64,000 nt of DNA, from assembly GCF_000507145.1 (NCBI RefSeq), contig NZ_AYTO01000007.1, positions 124,001 to 188,000 of the forward strand. The letters are read 5' to 3'. A program made the position numbers and the translations under genes. Below the pieces are notes generated by a model. It was not told the DNA's origin. It did not search any database and saw nothing but the letters and a program-made list of their open reading frames with translations. This DNA comes from Bacillus tequilensis KCTC 13622 (GTDB lineage Bacteria > Bacillota > Bacilli > Bacillales > Bacillaceae). Positions 24,926 through 36,029 of the stretch are shown here, piece by piece. How positions within the stretch are numbered: the stretch's first letter is position 1; each line of letters opens with the position of its first letter.

Positions 24926-25267
24926 CTTCTTGTCACACTTGATCACATCCCAACCTCCGCAATAGAAGCTTATTTGGTTTTCTTCGTCATACACATAATA
25001 ACTGAGTCTTTCCCATTGATCGTCAGTCGGTACAATCTCCAATGCAACCGAATCGATGGATTCAAGATCATCCAGCTTCGATGCACTAATGTCTTCAAAC
25101 CGTAAATGAATGTCACAGGTTTGAGCTGATAGTTTTAATTCAAACACAGGAATATGTATATAACGATCATCTTCTTTCATATAGAACGAAAACTCGTTTA
25201 ATGTAAATGGACCTGTATCCGCATCAGAAAGATGCTTTTTCAATTTCTCGTATTGTGTGATATTCAA
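24917..25267 (-). CDS. Small conserved protein of the yxi accessory cluster
   Basis: A 116-residue soluble protein. The TTG at 25267 is preferred because GGGAGG lies eight bases upstream; the longer frame would start inside the ribosome binding site. The sequence is acidic, with alternating beta strands (DRYIHIPVFELKLSA, CDIHLRFEDIS) and the C-terminal QISFYCGGWDVIKCDKK. No family was recognised with certainty. It is the last of a run of leftward small genes of the kind found beside wapA in B. subtilis, where such genes include immunity proteins for contact-dependent toxins. An immunity role is possible but not shown by the sequence. Confidence 0.65.
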   Translation of the reverse strand: MNITQYEKLKKHLSDADTGPFTLNEFSFYMKEDDRYIHIPVFELKLSAQTCDIHLRFEDISASKLDDLESIDSVALEIVPTDDQWERLSYYVYDEENQISFYCGGWDVIKCDKKSH

Positions 25268-25284
25268 ATGGTTTCCTCCCATTT

Positions 25285-25737
25285 TTAGTTACCGCCAACC
25301 ATATAAATGTCCGCAGCATCATATTCAAACCACATGATCCGGTCGCCTGAGTCCGTTAGGCATTGGAGCTTCCCATCGGAAAAATAGCTTTTATCCGGTT
25401 GAGGATCAGTGATCAGAAAAACATCGTCATTGATAGAAGCTAACAGAAAGAGAAAGCCTGCAATGTCCCGGTCTGCTTTCTGTAATACAGATTGGAAATG
25501 AAATTCTCGTTTCGCCAGCTTCGTCACCTTGTAAGCATAACCTTCAAAGTACTCGGATAGGTCTTCTATAAATGAACCAGTCGTTATCACCTGTATCATA
25601 ATTCGCTCATAGTCAAGCCCTTGCCAAATACGATAAAATGACTCTGCATCTTCAAGCTCACATGACATAACAACTTGGTGAGGCTTAAGAACGACTATGT
25701 CCAAATTGCCGATACTGCTTATAGAGGTTCTTTCCAT
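25285..25737 (-). CDS. Hypothetical protein of the yxi accessory cluster
   Basis: A 150-residue soluble, acidic protein with mixed alpha/beta character (IGNLDIVVLKPHQVVMSCEL; GFLFLLASINDDVFLITDPQ). The ATG at 25737 follows AAGGGGAAGG. It lies 17 bases before the next gene on the same strand, so it is operonic. I did not recognise the family. Size, acidity and position among small yxi genes suit an immunity protein, or a yxiK-like product, but neither name is secure. Confidence 0.6.
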   Translation of the reverse strand: MERTSISSIGNLDIVVLKPHQVVMSCELEDAESFYRIWQGLDYERIMIQVITTGSFIEDLSEYFEGYAYKVTKLAKREFHFQSVLQKADRDIAGFLFLLASINDDVFLITDPQPDKSYFSDGKLQCLTDSGDRIMWFEYDAADIYMVGGN

Positions 25738-25752
25738 AAAACCTTCCCCTTA

Positions 25753-26049
25753 TCAATTGGATAGCACAACGCAAATCTCTTGTCTGACTTGTTCATACAA
25801 GAGAATGTGCTGATACAAATCTTTATCGTTTTTGACCACATCCGGCAATATGTCGGGATACAGCTCAAAAAAGCTTTTCTCCAACGAACGCCGTTGATGC
25901 CGGGGCATCCTTTTATTCGCCAGCACATAATCCAAACTGCCATCAATAAGCATAAAAAACTCATAGATTTCCGCTTCAAATCCGTACAGTTCATTAGGGT
26001 ATGCCTTTTCTTCAAGCTCTTGCTGTCTTTTTCTCAGGTTTTCAAACAT
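25753..26049 (-). CDS. yxiJ: YxiJ-like small protein
   Basis: A 98-residue helical protein. The core IDGSLDYVLANKRMPRHQRR followed by LEKSFFELYP matches the YxiJ-like family (PF14176) as I remember it. The ATG at 26049 follows GGGAGGGG. It is preceded by 26 bases and the DUF2716 gene, and followed by the next small gene, so it is in one operon. The family occurs in Bacillus near WapA-type or LXG-type toxin loci. The function is unknown, with immunity the favoured guess. Confidence 0.65.
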   Translation of the reverse strand: MFENLRKRQQELEEKAYPNELYGFEAEIYEFFMLIDGSLDYVLANKRMPRHQRRSLEKSFFELYPDILPDVVKNDKDLYQHILLYEQVRQEICVVLSN

Positions 26050-26075
26050 GCTGATCCCCTCCCTTCGCAACAATC

Positions 26076-26564
26076 TCATTTATCTTGAAACAAGATAGGC
26101 GGATCATGATCAATCGCCTCCAACAGCTCCTCACCAAACACTGTGATTGTACATTTCCACGGGTCTCCCAAAAGTCCCCAAGAGAAGTCCTGATGAAAGA
26201 AGAAATAATAGTCTCCGTTTGGAAATACCGGAACAGGCCATTCACCAAATTCATCCTTAGGCATTGCCTGATGAGGACTAAAGGTATATCCGTCATGTTG
26301 CCAGTCTAATGCGTACATGACATCGTTCTTTTTAGTGCATGATTGAAATGCTTTTAAAATTGAAGTTTCTAAATCATTCAGCACTCTGACCACATCACCA
26401 TTACTGGCTTTACCACTCATCGCGCTTGAGATATCAAACACTCGATATGGATCAGGCGGGATGATGGGATGACATCTGCTTCCTGGCTTCCATTTAATGA
26501 GCTTGTTCACTTCTGACCAGATGCGATCTTGTTTTGTCTGACTTAAAGCGCGCCAATTTACCAT
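26076..26564 (-). CDS. yxiI: DUF2716 protein (YxiI-like)
   Basis: A 162-residue soluble protein. WRALSQTKQDRIWSEVNKLI and the later pair ALDWQHDGYTFSPHQ and PVFPNGDYYFFFHQDFSWG are characteristic of DUF2716, found in Bacillus and in polymorphic-toxin immunity neighbourhoods. The C-terminus TITVFGEELLEAIDHDPP is also conserved. The length equals that of B. subtilis YxiI as I recall it. The start at 26564 has a weak GGTGTAGAG site. Part of the leftward small-gene run. Confidence 0.7.
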   Translation of the reverse strand: MVNWRALSQTKQDRIWSEVNKLIKWKPGSRCHPIIPPDPYRVFDISSAMSGKASNGDVVRVLNDLETSILKAFQSCTKKNDVMYALDWQHDGYTFSPHQAMPKDEFGEWPVPVFPNGDYYFFFHQDFSWGLLGDPWKCTITVFGEELLEAIDHDPPILFQDK

Positions 26565-26581
26565 AATCTCATCTCTACACC

Positions 26582-27433
26582 TTACTGGATATCCTGCTTA
26601 TAAATGCCAGAAGAGGCCACTGCGTAAACAGCGTTGCTTGTCAGTTTCAGCTGTTGAATGTCTAGGGCTTCACCGTTCGAGTCACAGCATGTTATCTCTT
26701 CCATCTCTTGACTCACATCGGCAGAAATCAAATAAAGAGACGACTCAAGCTCTTCACTGTAACAATTGAACGTCCCAACCAAAAAACCTTCTTCAGATAT
26801 CGCAAGCTGATAAAATGCTTCTGAGTCCGGCTCTTTATCCGACAGAATCCATACCCGTCTCACGACCGTGTCGTCAAACGCGGCAATGACTGTATAAGAG
26901 TAATACAGCATGTATATCAGTCCATCTTTTTCTGCAAGTGAATAGCAGTCATCTACCACGGGCGCATATATTTCTGAAAGCTGTTGATCAATGTGAGTTT
27001 CCTTTAGTTGTCCGTCTAAAGTGAAGCACAGCACACTTTGTCCATTTGAGTTTTCATCATCATAAATGCCTTCATCGCTTAAACCGATCCATAGGTTTTG
27101 TTTCTCATCCAAAAGACAGCAAGAAACCCCTGAAGGCAAGTGAAAAGCACTTTTCACTCTTCCCTCTTCTGAAAAAACCTTTGCCTTCGGCTCATGCGAT
27201 TCGTAATAAACGAAGACATAGCCATCTGCACATTGTTGAAAGAGCTGAATATCGCTGTATGCAATCGGCTCTTTCACTTTAAAATCCCGAACATCACCGG
27301 AAGGATCATAGATTGTAATGGTGATATCATCTTTCAACCCTTTTCCAATGTATACACGCCCCTGTGCATCGGCATGAAAAAAACAATCTTGGGTGCCCGT
27401 GTTGATGATTTTATTCATTTTTAATTTTTTCAT
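26582..27433 (-). CDS. Hypothetical beta-propeller-like protein
   Basis: A 283-residue soluble protein with repeated short beta-strand blades: DAQGRVYIGKGLKD, DEKQNLWIGLSDEGIYD, FTLDGQLKETHI and ISEEGFLVGTF. The spacing, and the repeated xGxVYIG/LWIG patterns, suggest a six- or seven-bladed propeller. There is no signal peptide or catalytic motif. The ATG at 27433 follows TAGGAGC. It lies in the accessory run beside DUF2716 and YxiJ-like genes; similar propeller proteins occur as immunity or binding proteins in Bacillus toxin loci. The exact function is unknown. Confidence 0.65.
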   Translation of the reverse strand: MKKLKMNKIINTGTQDCFFHADAQGRVYIGKGLKDDITITIYDPSGDVRDFKVKEPIAYSDIQLFQQCADGYVFVYYESHEPKAKVFSEEGRVKSAFHLPSGVSCCLLDEKQNLWIGLSDEGIYDDENSNGQSVLCFTLDGQLKETHIDQQLSEIYAPVVDDCYSLAEKDGLIYMLYYSYTVIAAFDDTVVRRVWILSDKEPDSEAFYQLAISEEGFLVGTFNCYSEELESSLYLISADVSQEMEEITCCDSNGEALDIQQLKLTSNAVYAVASSGIYKQDIQ

Positions 27434-27552
27434 TGGTTATGCTCCTAGGTTAGAAATAACGTGATAATTAAGCATTTATTAGCTATCAGTAACGGACAGC
27501 CTAGTTTCATTAATCGTTTTGGGATAAATCTACTTTCCAATTCAGTCTTAAA

Positions 27553-27963
27553 TCATTTAGTGTTTAATTGGTATGCATAAAACGATTGATCATCAAAGCG
27601 AACGATTTCAGCTTCTATAGCAATCAGCATTCTGTTCATGTCAATAAGAAAGTTAGCATTTGATTGATACTCAGGAATTACAGAATTTGATAGATTTCCG
27701 ATTCCTTCTGGATGGTAACTCATCTCAAACACTTGCCAATTGTATTCTTCCGGATCTATTTTTTCCAATCTTATATCACCGTCACCTCCATTAAAATAAA
27801 CAGAAGCAACATTTTGAAATATAATATTATGCGTATATTCAGCTTCACTTTCAAAAACCTTGATATCAAGTGAGAGTTCATTTTTAAACACATTAAAATT
27901 TAGATGAAGGACACTGCACCCCTCATCTATGTAATCAACCCATTCTTGAATTGTTTTGTACAT
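27553..27963 (-). CDS. Hypothetical immunity-like protein
   Basis: A 136-residue acidic protein with the start MYKTIQEWVDYIDEGCSVLH, beta-rich centre (NIIFQNVASVYFNGGDGDI) and a C-terminal ALIAIEAE-type helix. The ATG at 27963 follows GGCAGGAG. It resembles the YxiG-like group of small Bacillus proteins near wapA, but I cannot confirm the family. The base composition is more AT-rich than neighbouring core genes, which fits acquired DNA. Confidence 0.55.
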   Translation of the reverse strand: MYKTIQEWVDYIDEGCSVLHLNFNVFKNELSLDIKVFESEAEYTHNIIFQNVASVYFNGGDGDIRLEKIDPEEYNWQVFEMSYHPEGIGNLSNSVIPEYQSNANFLIDMNRMLIAIEAEIVRFDDQSFYAYQLNTK

Positions 27964-28021
27964 GGTCATCTCCTGCCTCTTTTTTAATCAATAACACCTT
28001 ACCACCAAGCAGAAAAACATA

Positions 28022-28285
28022 TTACTCCGTATATTGTTTGATCCAATCATTTAAATCATCTGTTGAATGTAAATAAGTTTCTGATGAATCTTTCAAATCA
28101 ATCCCGCTTAAAAGGATTAACATATCCCAGACACCATTATCTTCTACTTCGGGGTCATCCGCATAAACATAAGTGCCCGCCCAATCTGACACTTCTTTTC
28201 TTGTTGCTTGTCCATTTAAGACACTTTTGATTTTATTTATGCATTCTATTAACTTTGGCTCGGTCAATTTGATCACCACGTACAT
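28022..28285 (-). CDS. Small hypothetical protein, immunity-like
   Basis: An 87-residue soluble, acidic protein (MYVVIKLTEPKLIECINKIK start; a conserved-looking VWDMLILLSGID segment; DLNDWIKQYTE end). Its ATG at 28285 overlaps the stop of the upstream gene by one base (TGATG), so translation is coupled. AT-rich. No family was recognised. Confidence 0.55.
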   Translation of the reverse strand: MYVVIKLTEPKLIECINKIKSVLNGQATRKEVSDWAGTYVYADDPEVEDNGVWDMLILLSGIDLKDSSETYLHSTDDLNDWIKQYTE

Positions 28286-28533
28286 CAATCTTCGTTTGTT
28301 ATCCTGACAATTCTAAAAGAAATTTTTTTATCATTAAATAAAGTATTAGTTTTTAAATCCGCAGAGTATATATAATGATTATGATCGTTTTTTGATACCG
28401 AGTAAGAATACATTTCATATTGTTCATTTTCTATACTTTTCAATACATTGAATATTATATGCTCTATTGTTTTATATTCTTTTTCCACCCAATCATTATC
28501 GTTGTGAGTTGATATTTTATAAAAATAGTACAT
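28285..28533 (-). CDS. Small hypothetical protein, immunity-like
   Basis: An 82-residue polar, Tyr- and Asn-rich protein (MYYFYKISTHNDNDWVEKEY). The purine run AAGGGA lies immediately before the ATG, too close for a good ribosome binding site, so the gene may have lost its original 5' end. It is very AT-rich and coupled to the next gene by a one-base overlap. The 120 bases to its right hold no wapA sequence that I can recognise. Confidence 0.5.
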   Translation of the reverse strand: MYYFYKISTHNDNDWVEKEYKTIEHIIFNVLKSIENEQYEMYSYSVSKNDHNHYIYSADLKTNTLFNDKKISFRIVRITNED

Positions 28534-28655
28534 TCCCTTGAGTCAAATGATTCACCGCGAAATTTGAAATAACTGTATTATTGATTCAACATGTTAGCGT
28601 CATTAAAATATGATTACAATATGTTTTCTGGAATGTTTATGTTATTTTAAGAATC

Positions 28656-28680
28656 AAAAAAAGGCCGCTTAGGCCTTTTT
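28656..28680. terminator. Terminator after yxxF
   Basis: AAAAAGGCC and GGCCTTTTT form the stem around GCTTA, directly downstream of yxxF on the minus strand. Confidence 0.85.
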
Positions 28681-28691
28681 ACATTTTGTCA

Positions 28692-29630
28692 TTATTGAAT
28701 TTGCTTAATATCCTTATCCTCAGCAACCACATCCGCCTTTCCCCGCCTTCTGGCAAGCGTCAAAGCCATGCCTGCAAAGATCATGACGATGCCCAATGTT
28801 TGATAGAGGTCTGGGCGGAAGCCTGTGAAGACGGTATCCAGCACGATTGCGACAGCCGGGTCGAGGAAGACAATGATTGAGATAAATTTCGTTGATAAAA
28901 ATCGCAAACTGTCAAAAAACAGCAAATACACAATACCTGTATGAATGATACCGGTAGATACCACCATGATCCAGTTTCCTTGAGACAGGTTGGCAAAAGC
29001 GCCGAAGTGAATAAACGGAATCAGAATGATGACCCCTAAACCGGTTTGCAGGAAGGTTGTCGTGTAAGGGCTGAGGTTTTGAATGCCTTTTCCCACTAAA
29101 GTGGTGAACGCATAAAATAGTGCGGCGAGAACTGCCCAAATGATGCCTGACCCCATCAGCTGTGTCAATGAAGTGCTGCCGTTAATCCCGGAAATCAGCA
29201 CAGTGCCCAGAAAACAGATGATAATGGAACTGACGGAAATGACATTTAATTTCTCTCTGTAGATGATGCTGCCCAGGAGAAGAACAAGCACTGGTGCAAG
29301 GTGATAAACCGAGATGGCGATCGTGACAGACGTTTCTTCAAAAGACTTAAATAAGAAGACCCAGTTGAATACGAGAAAGAAACCGCACGCCAATGTTTGC
29401 AACACATCTCTCTTGCTCCACTTTTCGGTTTTATACTGTCCGGATGCCAGCCAGCAAAGGCTTAAAAATAACGTCGCGCAAAGGCAGCGGACAAAGACCA
29501 ATTCAAATGACTGCAAATTAGTATGCTCTGAGAAAAAGCCGATGGAACCGAAAATCACCATGGAGATGACCATTTTCAGCACGGCTGTTGATTTTTGTTT
29601 TGGTGTGATTGAGAGATCTTGCTGCATCAA
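28692..29630 (-). CDS. yxxF: EamA (DMT) family exporter
   Basis: A 311-312-residue inner membrane transporter with ten predicted helices in two EamA repeats (about 20-150 and 165-295). Markers are FVRCLCATLFLSL, YHLAPVLVLLLGS and FLDPAVAIVLD. It resembles RhtA/YdcZ-type amino-acid or metabolite exporters. A TTG at 29630 lies ten bases after GGAGG; an ATG one codon later gives the annotated B. subtilis length. It lies downstream of the SDR gene on the same strand, separated by a terminator. Next to an isoleucine-hydroxylase-like gene, export of a hydroxy- or keto-amino acid is a reasonable guess, as in B. thuringiensis. Confidence 0.88.
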   Translation of the reverse strand: MMQQDLSITPKQKSTAVLKMVISMVIFGSIGFFSEHTNLQSFELVFVRCLCATLFLSLCWLASGQYKTEKWSKRDVLQTLACGFFLVFNWVFLFKSFEETSVTIAISVYHLAPVLVLLLGSIIYREKLNVISVSSIIICFLGTVLISGINGSTSLTQLMGSGIIWAVLAALFYAFTTLVGKGIQNLSPYTTTFLQTGLGVIILIPFIHFGAFANLSQGNWIMVVSTGIIHTGIVYLLFFDSLRFLSTKFISIIVFLDPAVAIVLDTVFTGFRPDLYQTLGIVMIFAGMALTLARRRGKADVVAEDKDIKQIQ

Positions 29631-29660
29631 GCGTATTCTACCTCCAATTATGTATAGGGG

Positions 29661-29688
29661 AAAAGCACCCCAGCTGCAAGGTGCTTTT
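29661..29688 (-). terminator. Terminator between the SDR gene and yxxF
   Basis: AAAAGCACC and GGTGCTTTT pair across a ten-base loop, with T-rich sequence on the minus strand; read-through to yxxF may still occur. Confidence 0.75.
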
Positions 29689-29696
29689 CTCTTTTA

Positions 29697-30440
29697 TTAT
29701 AGTTTCTTGCCGGCCGTCCAGCCGCCGTCTATGACAAAGTTTGAGCCTGTAATAAATTGCGCCTCATCCGAAGCTAAATACTTCATACAGGAAACAATAT
29801 CATCCGGCTGCCCCCACGTATGAAGGGCGTGGTTATCTTTGATCAGCTGAACCATTTCATCGTCTTGAAAATACTCTTCCGTTAATTCTGTTCGGATCAC
29901 GCCCGGTGAAATGCTATTCACCCTGATGCCCTTTGACCCGAATTCCATAGCGAGCTGCTTCGTCAGTCCGATGACCGCATGCTTTGAAGACACGTAGGCT
30001 GCCCGCGCAGGCTCTGCCATTAGCCCGGACACAGAGGCGATATTGATTATACAGCCTCGTTTCCCCAGCTTAGACCACAGCCTTGCCGTATCTCTGGAAA
30101 GAATAAAAACTGCCGTGAGATTAATGTCTATGACCTTTTTGAATGATTCTGCTGATAATTCAAGGACAGGGGTGATTTCCCTTATTCCTGCCGCATTGAT
30201 TAAGATGTCCGGAATCAATTGGCGTTGTTCAAGCTTTGGCATCAACGATTCTGTCTGCTGAACATTAGACAAGTCAGCTTCTTCCATGTAAAAGTCATTG
30301 TTTACTATAAATTCTGACATTTTATTCGTTTGAATATCCACTCCAACGACCCGAAAACCGTCAGCTAGAAATTGCTTTACCGCCGCGAAGCCGATTCCGC
30401 TATTTGCCCCAGTGATCATTATATTCTTTTTTTTCATCAT
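29697..30440 (-). CDS. SDR dehydrogenase, probable 4-hydroxyisoleucine dehydrogenase-like
   Basis: A 247-residue classical short-chain dehydrogenase. TGANSGIGFA binds NAD(P), NAAGIRE is the central motif, NIASVSGL holds the catalytic Ser and AAYVSSKHAV the Tyr-x-x-x-Lys. It ends FVIDGGWTAGKKL. Divergent from it by about 170 bases is a 2-oxoglutarate dioxygenase gene closely resembling L-isoleucine 4-hydroxylase. In B. thuringiensis an SDR (HILDH) next to that enzyme oxidises 4-hydroxyisoleucine to the keto compound. The same role is inferred here from context; SDR sequence alone does not give the substrate. It is not part of the 168 gene order I remember. Confidence 0.78.
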   Translation of the reverse strand: MMKKKNIMITGANSGIGFAAVKQFLADGFRVVGVDIQTNKMSEFIVNNDFYMEEADLSNVQQTESLMPKLEQRQLIPDILINAAGIREITPVLELSAESFKKVIDINLTAVFILSRDTARLWSKLGKRGCIINIASVSGLMAEPARAAYVSSKHAVIGLTKQLAMEFGSKGIRVNSISPGVIRTELTEEYFQDDEMVQLIKDNHALHTWGQPDDIVSCMKYLASDEAQFITGSNFVIDGGWTAGKKL

Positions 30441-30495
30441 TTTACATTCTGCCTTTTTTCATTTTGGTAATTTCCAATAATCTGAATATTAAAGT

Positions 30496-30524
30496 TTGAC
30501 AATATATTACAAATAATTTAGCAT
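30496..30524 (+). promoter_or_regulatory. Sigma-A promoter for the dioxygenase gene
   Basis: TTGACA at 30496-30501 and TAGCAT at 30519-30524, 17 bases apart, lie about 85 bases upstream of the dioxygenase start. Confidence 0.6.
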
Positions 30525-30608
30525 TGTCCTTGCATCCTCTATTTTCCACATTTTCTATCATACAGGAAGTTACCAAAAAAATCATCTACTTTTTAAGGGG
30601 AGATCTAT

Positions 30609-31340
30609 ATGGTTCAAGTTTCAAAAATACAAAAAAACTCAACATCCGATATGGCTAACTATGCTTCTTTTTTAAAGGAAAACGGTTATTCGTATATTCC
30701 AGCAGAGTTCTACCAGCAAAAAACCACAGACGCCGAAGTCCGCGAATTACAGCTTACATATGATGCTTTGAAAGCTGATCCTAAAGGAGGCGGACGTTAC
30801 AGAGCGCACTCCCGCTATATTCTGGCTCCTCACTCCGACACCCTTGAATTAGATCCCGATAATGGATACTTCCAATCAAAAGAGTATAATTATGATGACG
30901 GCGGAATTGTCAGAGAATTCGATAAAATACCAGATGAGTTTTTACAGCATCCTGTAACGCAGCACATGATACATTCAAATGTAGAAATGGCCCGCCAAAC
31001 CGATTTTGTAGATTGGGAGAAAGAAGTGATCGTCGGGCTCCACCAAGTCAGATATCAAGTGACACCTGAGGCGCCTTCATACAGCTCACCTATTTGGCTG
31101 CATCGTGACGACGAACCGCTTGTTTTCGTCCATCTATTTCAGCTGAGCGAGGATGCTATCGGAGGCGATAACTTAATCGCTCCGTCTGTTAAGCAAATTG
31201 ATAAAGTGCTGCGGCTGACAGACCCGCTTGAAACACTTGCTCTCGGGCAAAAGGTCTTTCATGCGGTAACACCGGTCGGCACTGTCAATGCAGATGGCGC
31301 ACATCGAGATATCTTATTAGTTACCTTTTCTAACAGATAA
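30609..31340 (+). CDS. 2-oxoglutarate/Fe(II) dioxygenase, L-isoleucine 4-hydroxylase-like
   Basis: A 243-residue non-haem iron enzyme of the 2OG-Fe_Oxy_2 family. The iron ligands are H165-x-D167 in WLHRDDEP and H218 in GQKVFHAVTP; R233 in HRDILLVTF should bind 2-oxoglutarate. The segments YFQSKEYNYDDGG, SSPIWLH and IGGDNLIA match the B. thuringiensis isoleucine dioxygenase (IDO) as I recall it, which converts L-isoleucine to 4-hydroxyisoleucine with O2 and 2-oxoglutarate. The start follows AAGGGGAG. It is divergent from the SDR gene and exporter yxxF, a complete hydroxylase-dehydrogenase-exporter set. The exact amino-acid substrate is inference. Confidence 0.85.
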   Translation: MVQVSKIQKNSTSDMANYASFLKENGYSYIPAEFYQQKTTDAEVRELQLTYDALKADPKGGGRYRAHSRYILAPHSDTLELDPDNGYFQSKEYNYDDGGIVREFDKIPDEFLQHPVTQHMIHSNVEMARQTDFVDWEKEVIVGLHQVRYQVTPEAPSYSSPIWLHRDDEPLVFVHLFQLSEDAIGGDNLIAPSVKQIDKVLRLTDPLETLALGQKVFHAVTPVGTVNADGAHRDILLVTFSNR

Positions 31341-31367
31341 AAAAAAAGCGCCCGAGGGCGCTTTTTT
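31341..31367. terminator. Bidirectional terminator between the dioxygenase gene and yxiE
   Basis: AAAAAAGCGCCC and GGGCGCTTTTTT form a strong stem with a two-base loop. Confidence 0.93.
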
Positions 31368-31375
31368 CAACAAAT

Positions 31376-31822
31376 CTATCGAACAATCAAAACCGGGCAA
31401 GACGATAATTGCGACACTTTATGGCTGACGCTTCCAAGCATCATTTCTTTCAGGCCGCTGATGCCCCGGCTTCCGACGACGATCAGGCTGACGCCTTTCT
31501 CTTTTGCTTGATTTAGTATCTCATGCGCCGGCTCGCCATTCGCATAAATGATATCAGCTTGCACACCGTTCTCGGCTGCTTTTTCTTTTGCGTCCTCAAG
31601 AATTTTCAGGCCCTCTTTTTTAACCTGGTCTCTAATGTCGTCAATAAAATGTTCGGGCACATAGACAATTCCCGTCAGAGAAGAAGTCGCGACGACTGCC
31701 TCTCTCCCCACATGAAGGATGCTTAGTTCCGCCTGCTGTTCTTTAGCCAAATGCACTGCGGCATTAAGCGCTTTTTCACTCATGTCTGATCCGTCAATCG
31801 CAACTAACATTTTGTTAAACAT
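31376..31822 (-). CDS. yxiE: Universal stress protein YxiE
   Basis: A 148-residue UspA-domain protein. The start MFNKMLVAIDGSDMSEKALN holds the first strand and the acidic residue that contacts nucleotide. The ATP-binding signature is GSRGISGLKEMMLGSVS followed by CPVLIVR (pattern G-2x-G-9x-G-S). It is an ATP-binding-type Usp and is known to respond to phosphate starvation in B. subtilis. The ATG at 31822 lies at correct spacing from AAAGGCGG; an ATG two codons earlier is too close. Single gene. Confidence 0.94.
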   Translation of the reverse strand: MFNKMLVAIDGSDMSEKALNAAVHLAKEQQAELSILHVGREAVVATSSLTGIVYVPEHFIDDIRDQVKKEGLKILEDAKEKAAENGVQADIIYANGEPAHEILNQAKEKGVSLIVVGSRGISGLKEMMLGSVSHKVSQLSSCPVLIVR

Positions 31823-31924
31823 CTTCATCCCGCCTTTCGGACTGTGGGTGGTTCATCTTTCTCTTTTATTGTCCGCCTGCTGCCGATTATTGTCAATTGA
31901 AGTGCGTGAGTTTTCAAAAAGTTG

Positions 31925-35186
<3,262 letters not shown>

Positions 35187-35288
35187 GTGTATACCTCCTT
35201 TTTATGGGGGAACCCGCTGGATGAAAGGTTGCCGCCTTTCACCAGCTTTTTTTGTATCACAATGCCGCATCACCTCCTCAATGAGAAT

Positions 35289-35374
35289 AAAAAAAACCTA
35301 AATGACGCAGATTGCGAGAGTCTCCTCCTGCACCTGCACCATTTAGGTTTTGCCTGCTTTCGCAGTAACAATCC
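35289..35374 (-). promoter_or_regulatory. LicT RAT and terminator, bglPH leader
   Basis: Minus-strand GGATTGTTACTGCGAAAGCAG (35346-35374, given in part) is the RAT hairpin. Its 3' arm overlaps the terminator stem AAAACCTAAATG/CATTTAGGTTTT with a T run near 35289. LicT binding stabilises the RAT and prevents termination. Confidence 0.95.
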
Positions 35375-35404
35375 TGACGGGCCGTTTTATTTGTTTATAG
35401 GTAT

Positions 35405-35441
35405 ACTTTAGCACTAGATTTATAGGATGTCAACGCTTTCA
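35405..35441 (-). promoter_or_regulatory. bglP promoter with overlapping cre site
   Basis: cre TGAAAGCGTTGACA (35428-35441, minus strand) includes the -35 box TTGACA; 17 bases later TAAAGT is the -10. CcpA binding there would block RNA polymerase, giving glucose repression. Confidence 0.88.
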
Positions 35442-35599
35442 TATTCCTTCTATTACAATATGCCGTTAAATTTAATTTTTAAGAATGAGAACTACTAACA
35501 ATTATTTTGAGAATAATAACAAACAGATTTAACATAAACTTTTACGCTTGGAAATGTTATTGTTTTTTGTTTTCTCAAATCAAATTACATCAAACTTCA

Positions 35600-35626
35600 A
35601 AAAGAAGCTGGATTCCCAGCTTCTTT
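35600..35626 (-). terminator. Terminator after the yxiBCD-immunity operon
   Basis: AAAAGAAGCTGG and CCAGCTTCTTTT pair around a short loop, downstream of the immunity gene. Confidence 0.88.
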
Positions 35627-35651
35627 TGTCGAAAAACTGAAAGCCCTAGAT

Positions 35652-36029
35652 TTAATCGTATTCAATAACAACAGTTTTATTTTTTGCATTTTCAAGAAAT
35701 TGTATAATCTCTTGAACTAATTCTACTAATTCTTCTTTAAAACCGTCTGAGGCATCTAGTTTGCTTACATCAAAACTTTTCATTTGGTTTATTGCTAATT
35801 GTACGTCTTCTATTACCCAAGGTGAGTCATCATACCAGCCTTCTTGATAAAAGTATTCTTTAATAATTCCCTCTTTTTCTAGATTGTTATCTAATAAAGC
35901 TTTTAATAAAGTTTCAAAGTATCCATTCCACATGATGAACTTGTTTTCTCCATCAAATAAGGCAAGTTCAGGTTCACCCTCAAATCCATCATAAAATTTT
36001 GTATTTAACAACTCAATCAATCCTTCCAA
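35652..36029 (-). CDS. yxxD: Immunity protein to the adjacent LXG toxin
   Basis: A 125-residue very acidic protein (tail KTVVIEYD) with no signal or membrane segment. Its start overlaps the toxin gene by 13 bases, so it is translationally coupled, as expected for a cognate antitoxin that binds a basic RNase domain in the cytoplasm. It occupies the position of yxxD in B. subtilis; that protein is somewhat longer as I recall, and such immunity genes vary with the toxin tip. The base composition is AT-rich, like the toxin's C-terminal part. Confidence 0.75.
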   Translation of the reverse strand: MEGLIELLNTKFYDGFEGEPELALFDGENKFIMWNGYFETLLKALLDNNLEKEGIIKEYFYQEGWYDDSPWVIEDVQLAINQMKSFDVSKLDASDGFKEELVELVQEIIQFLENAKNKTVVIEYD

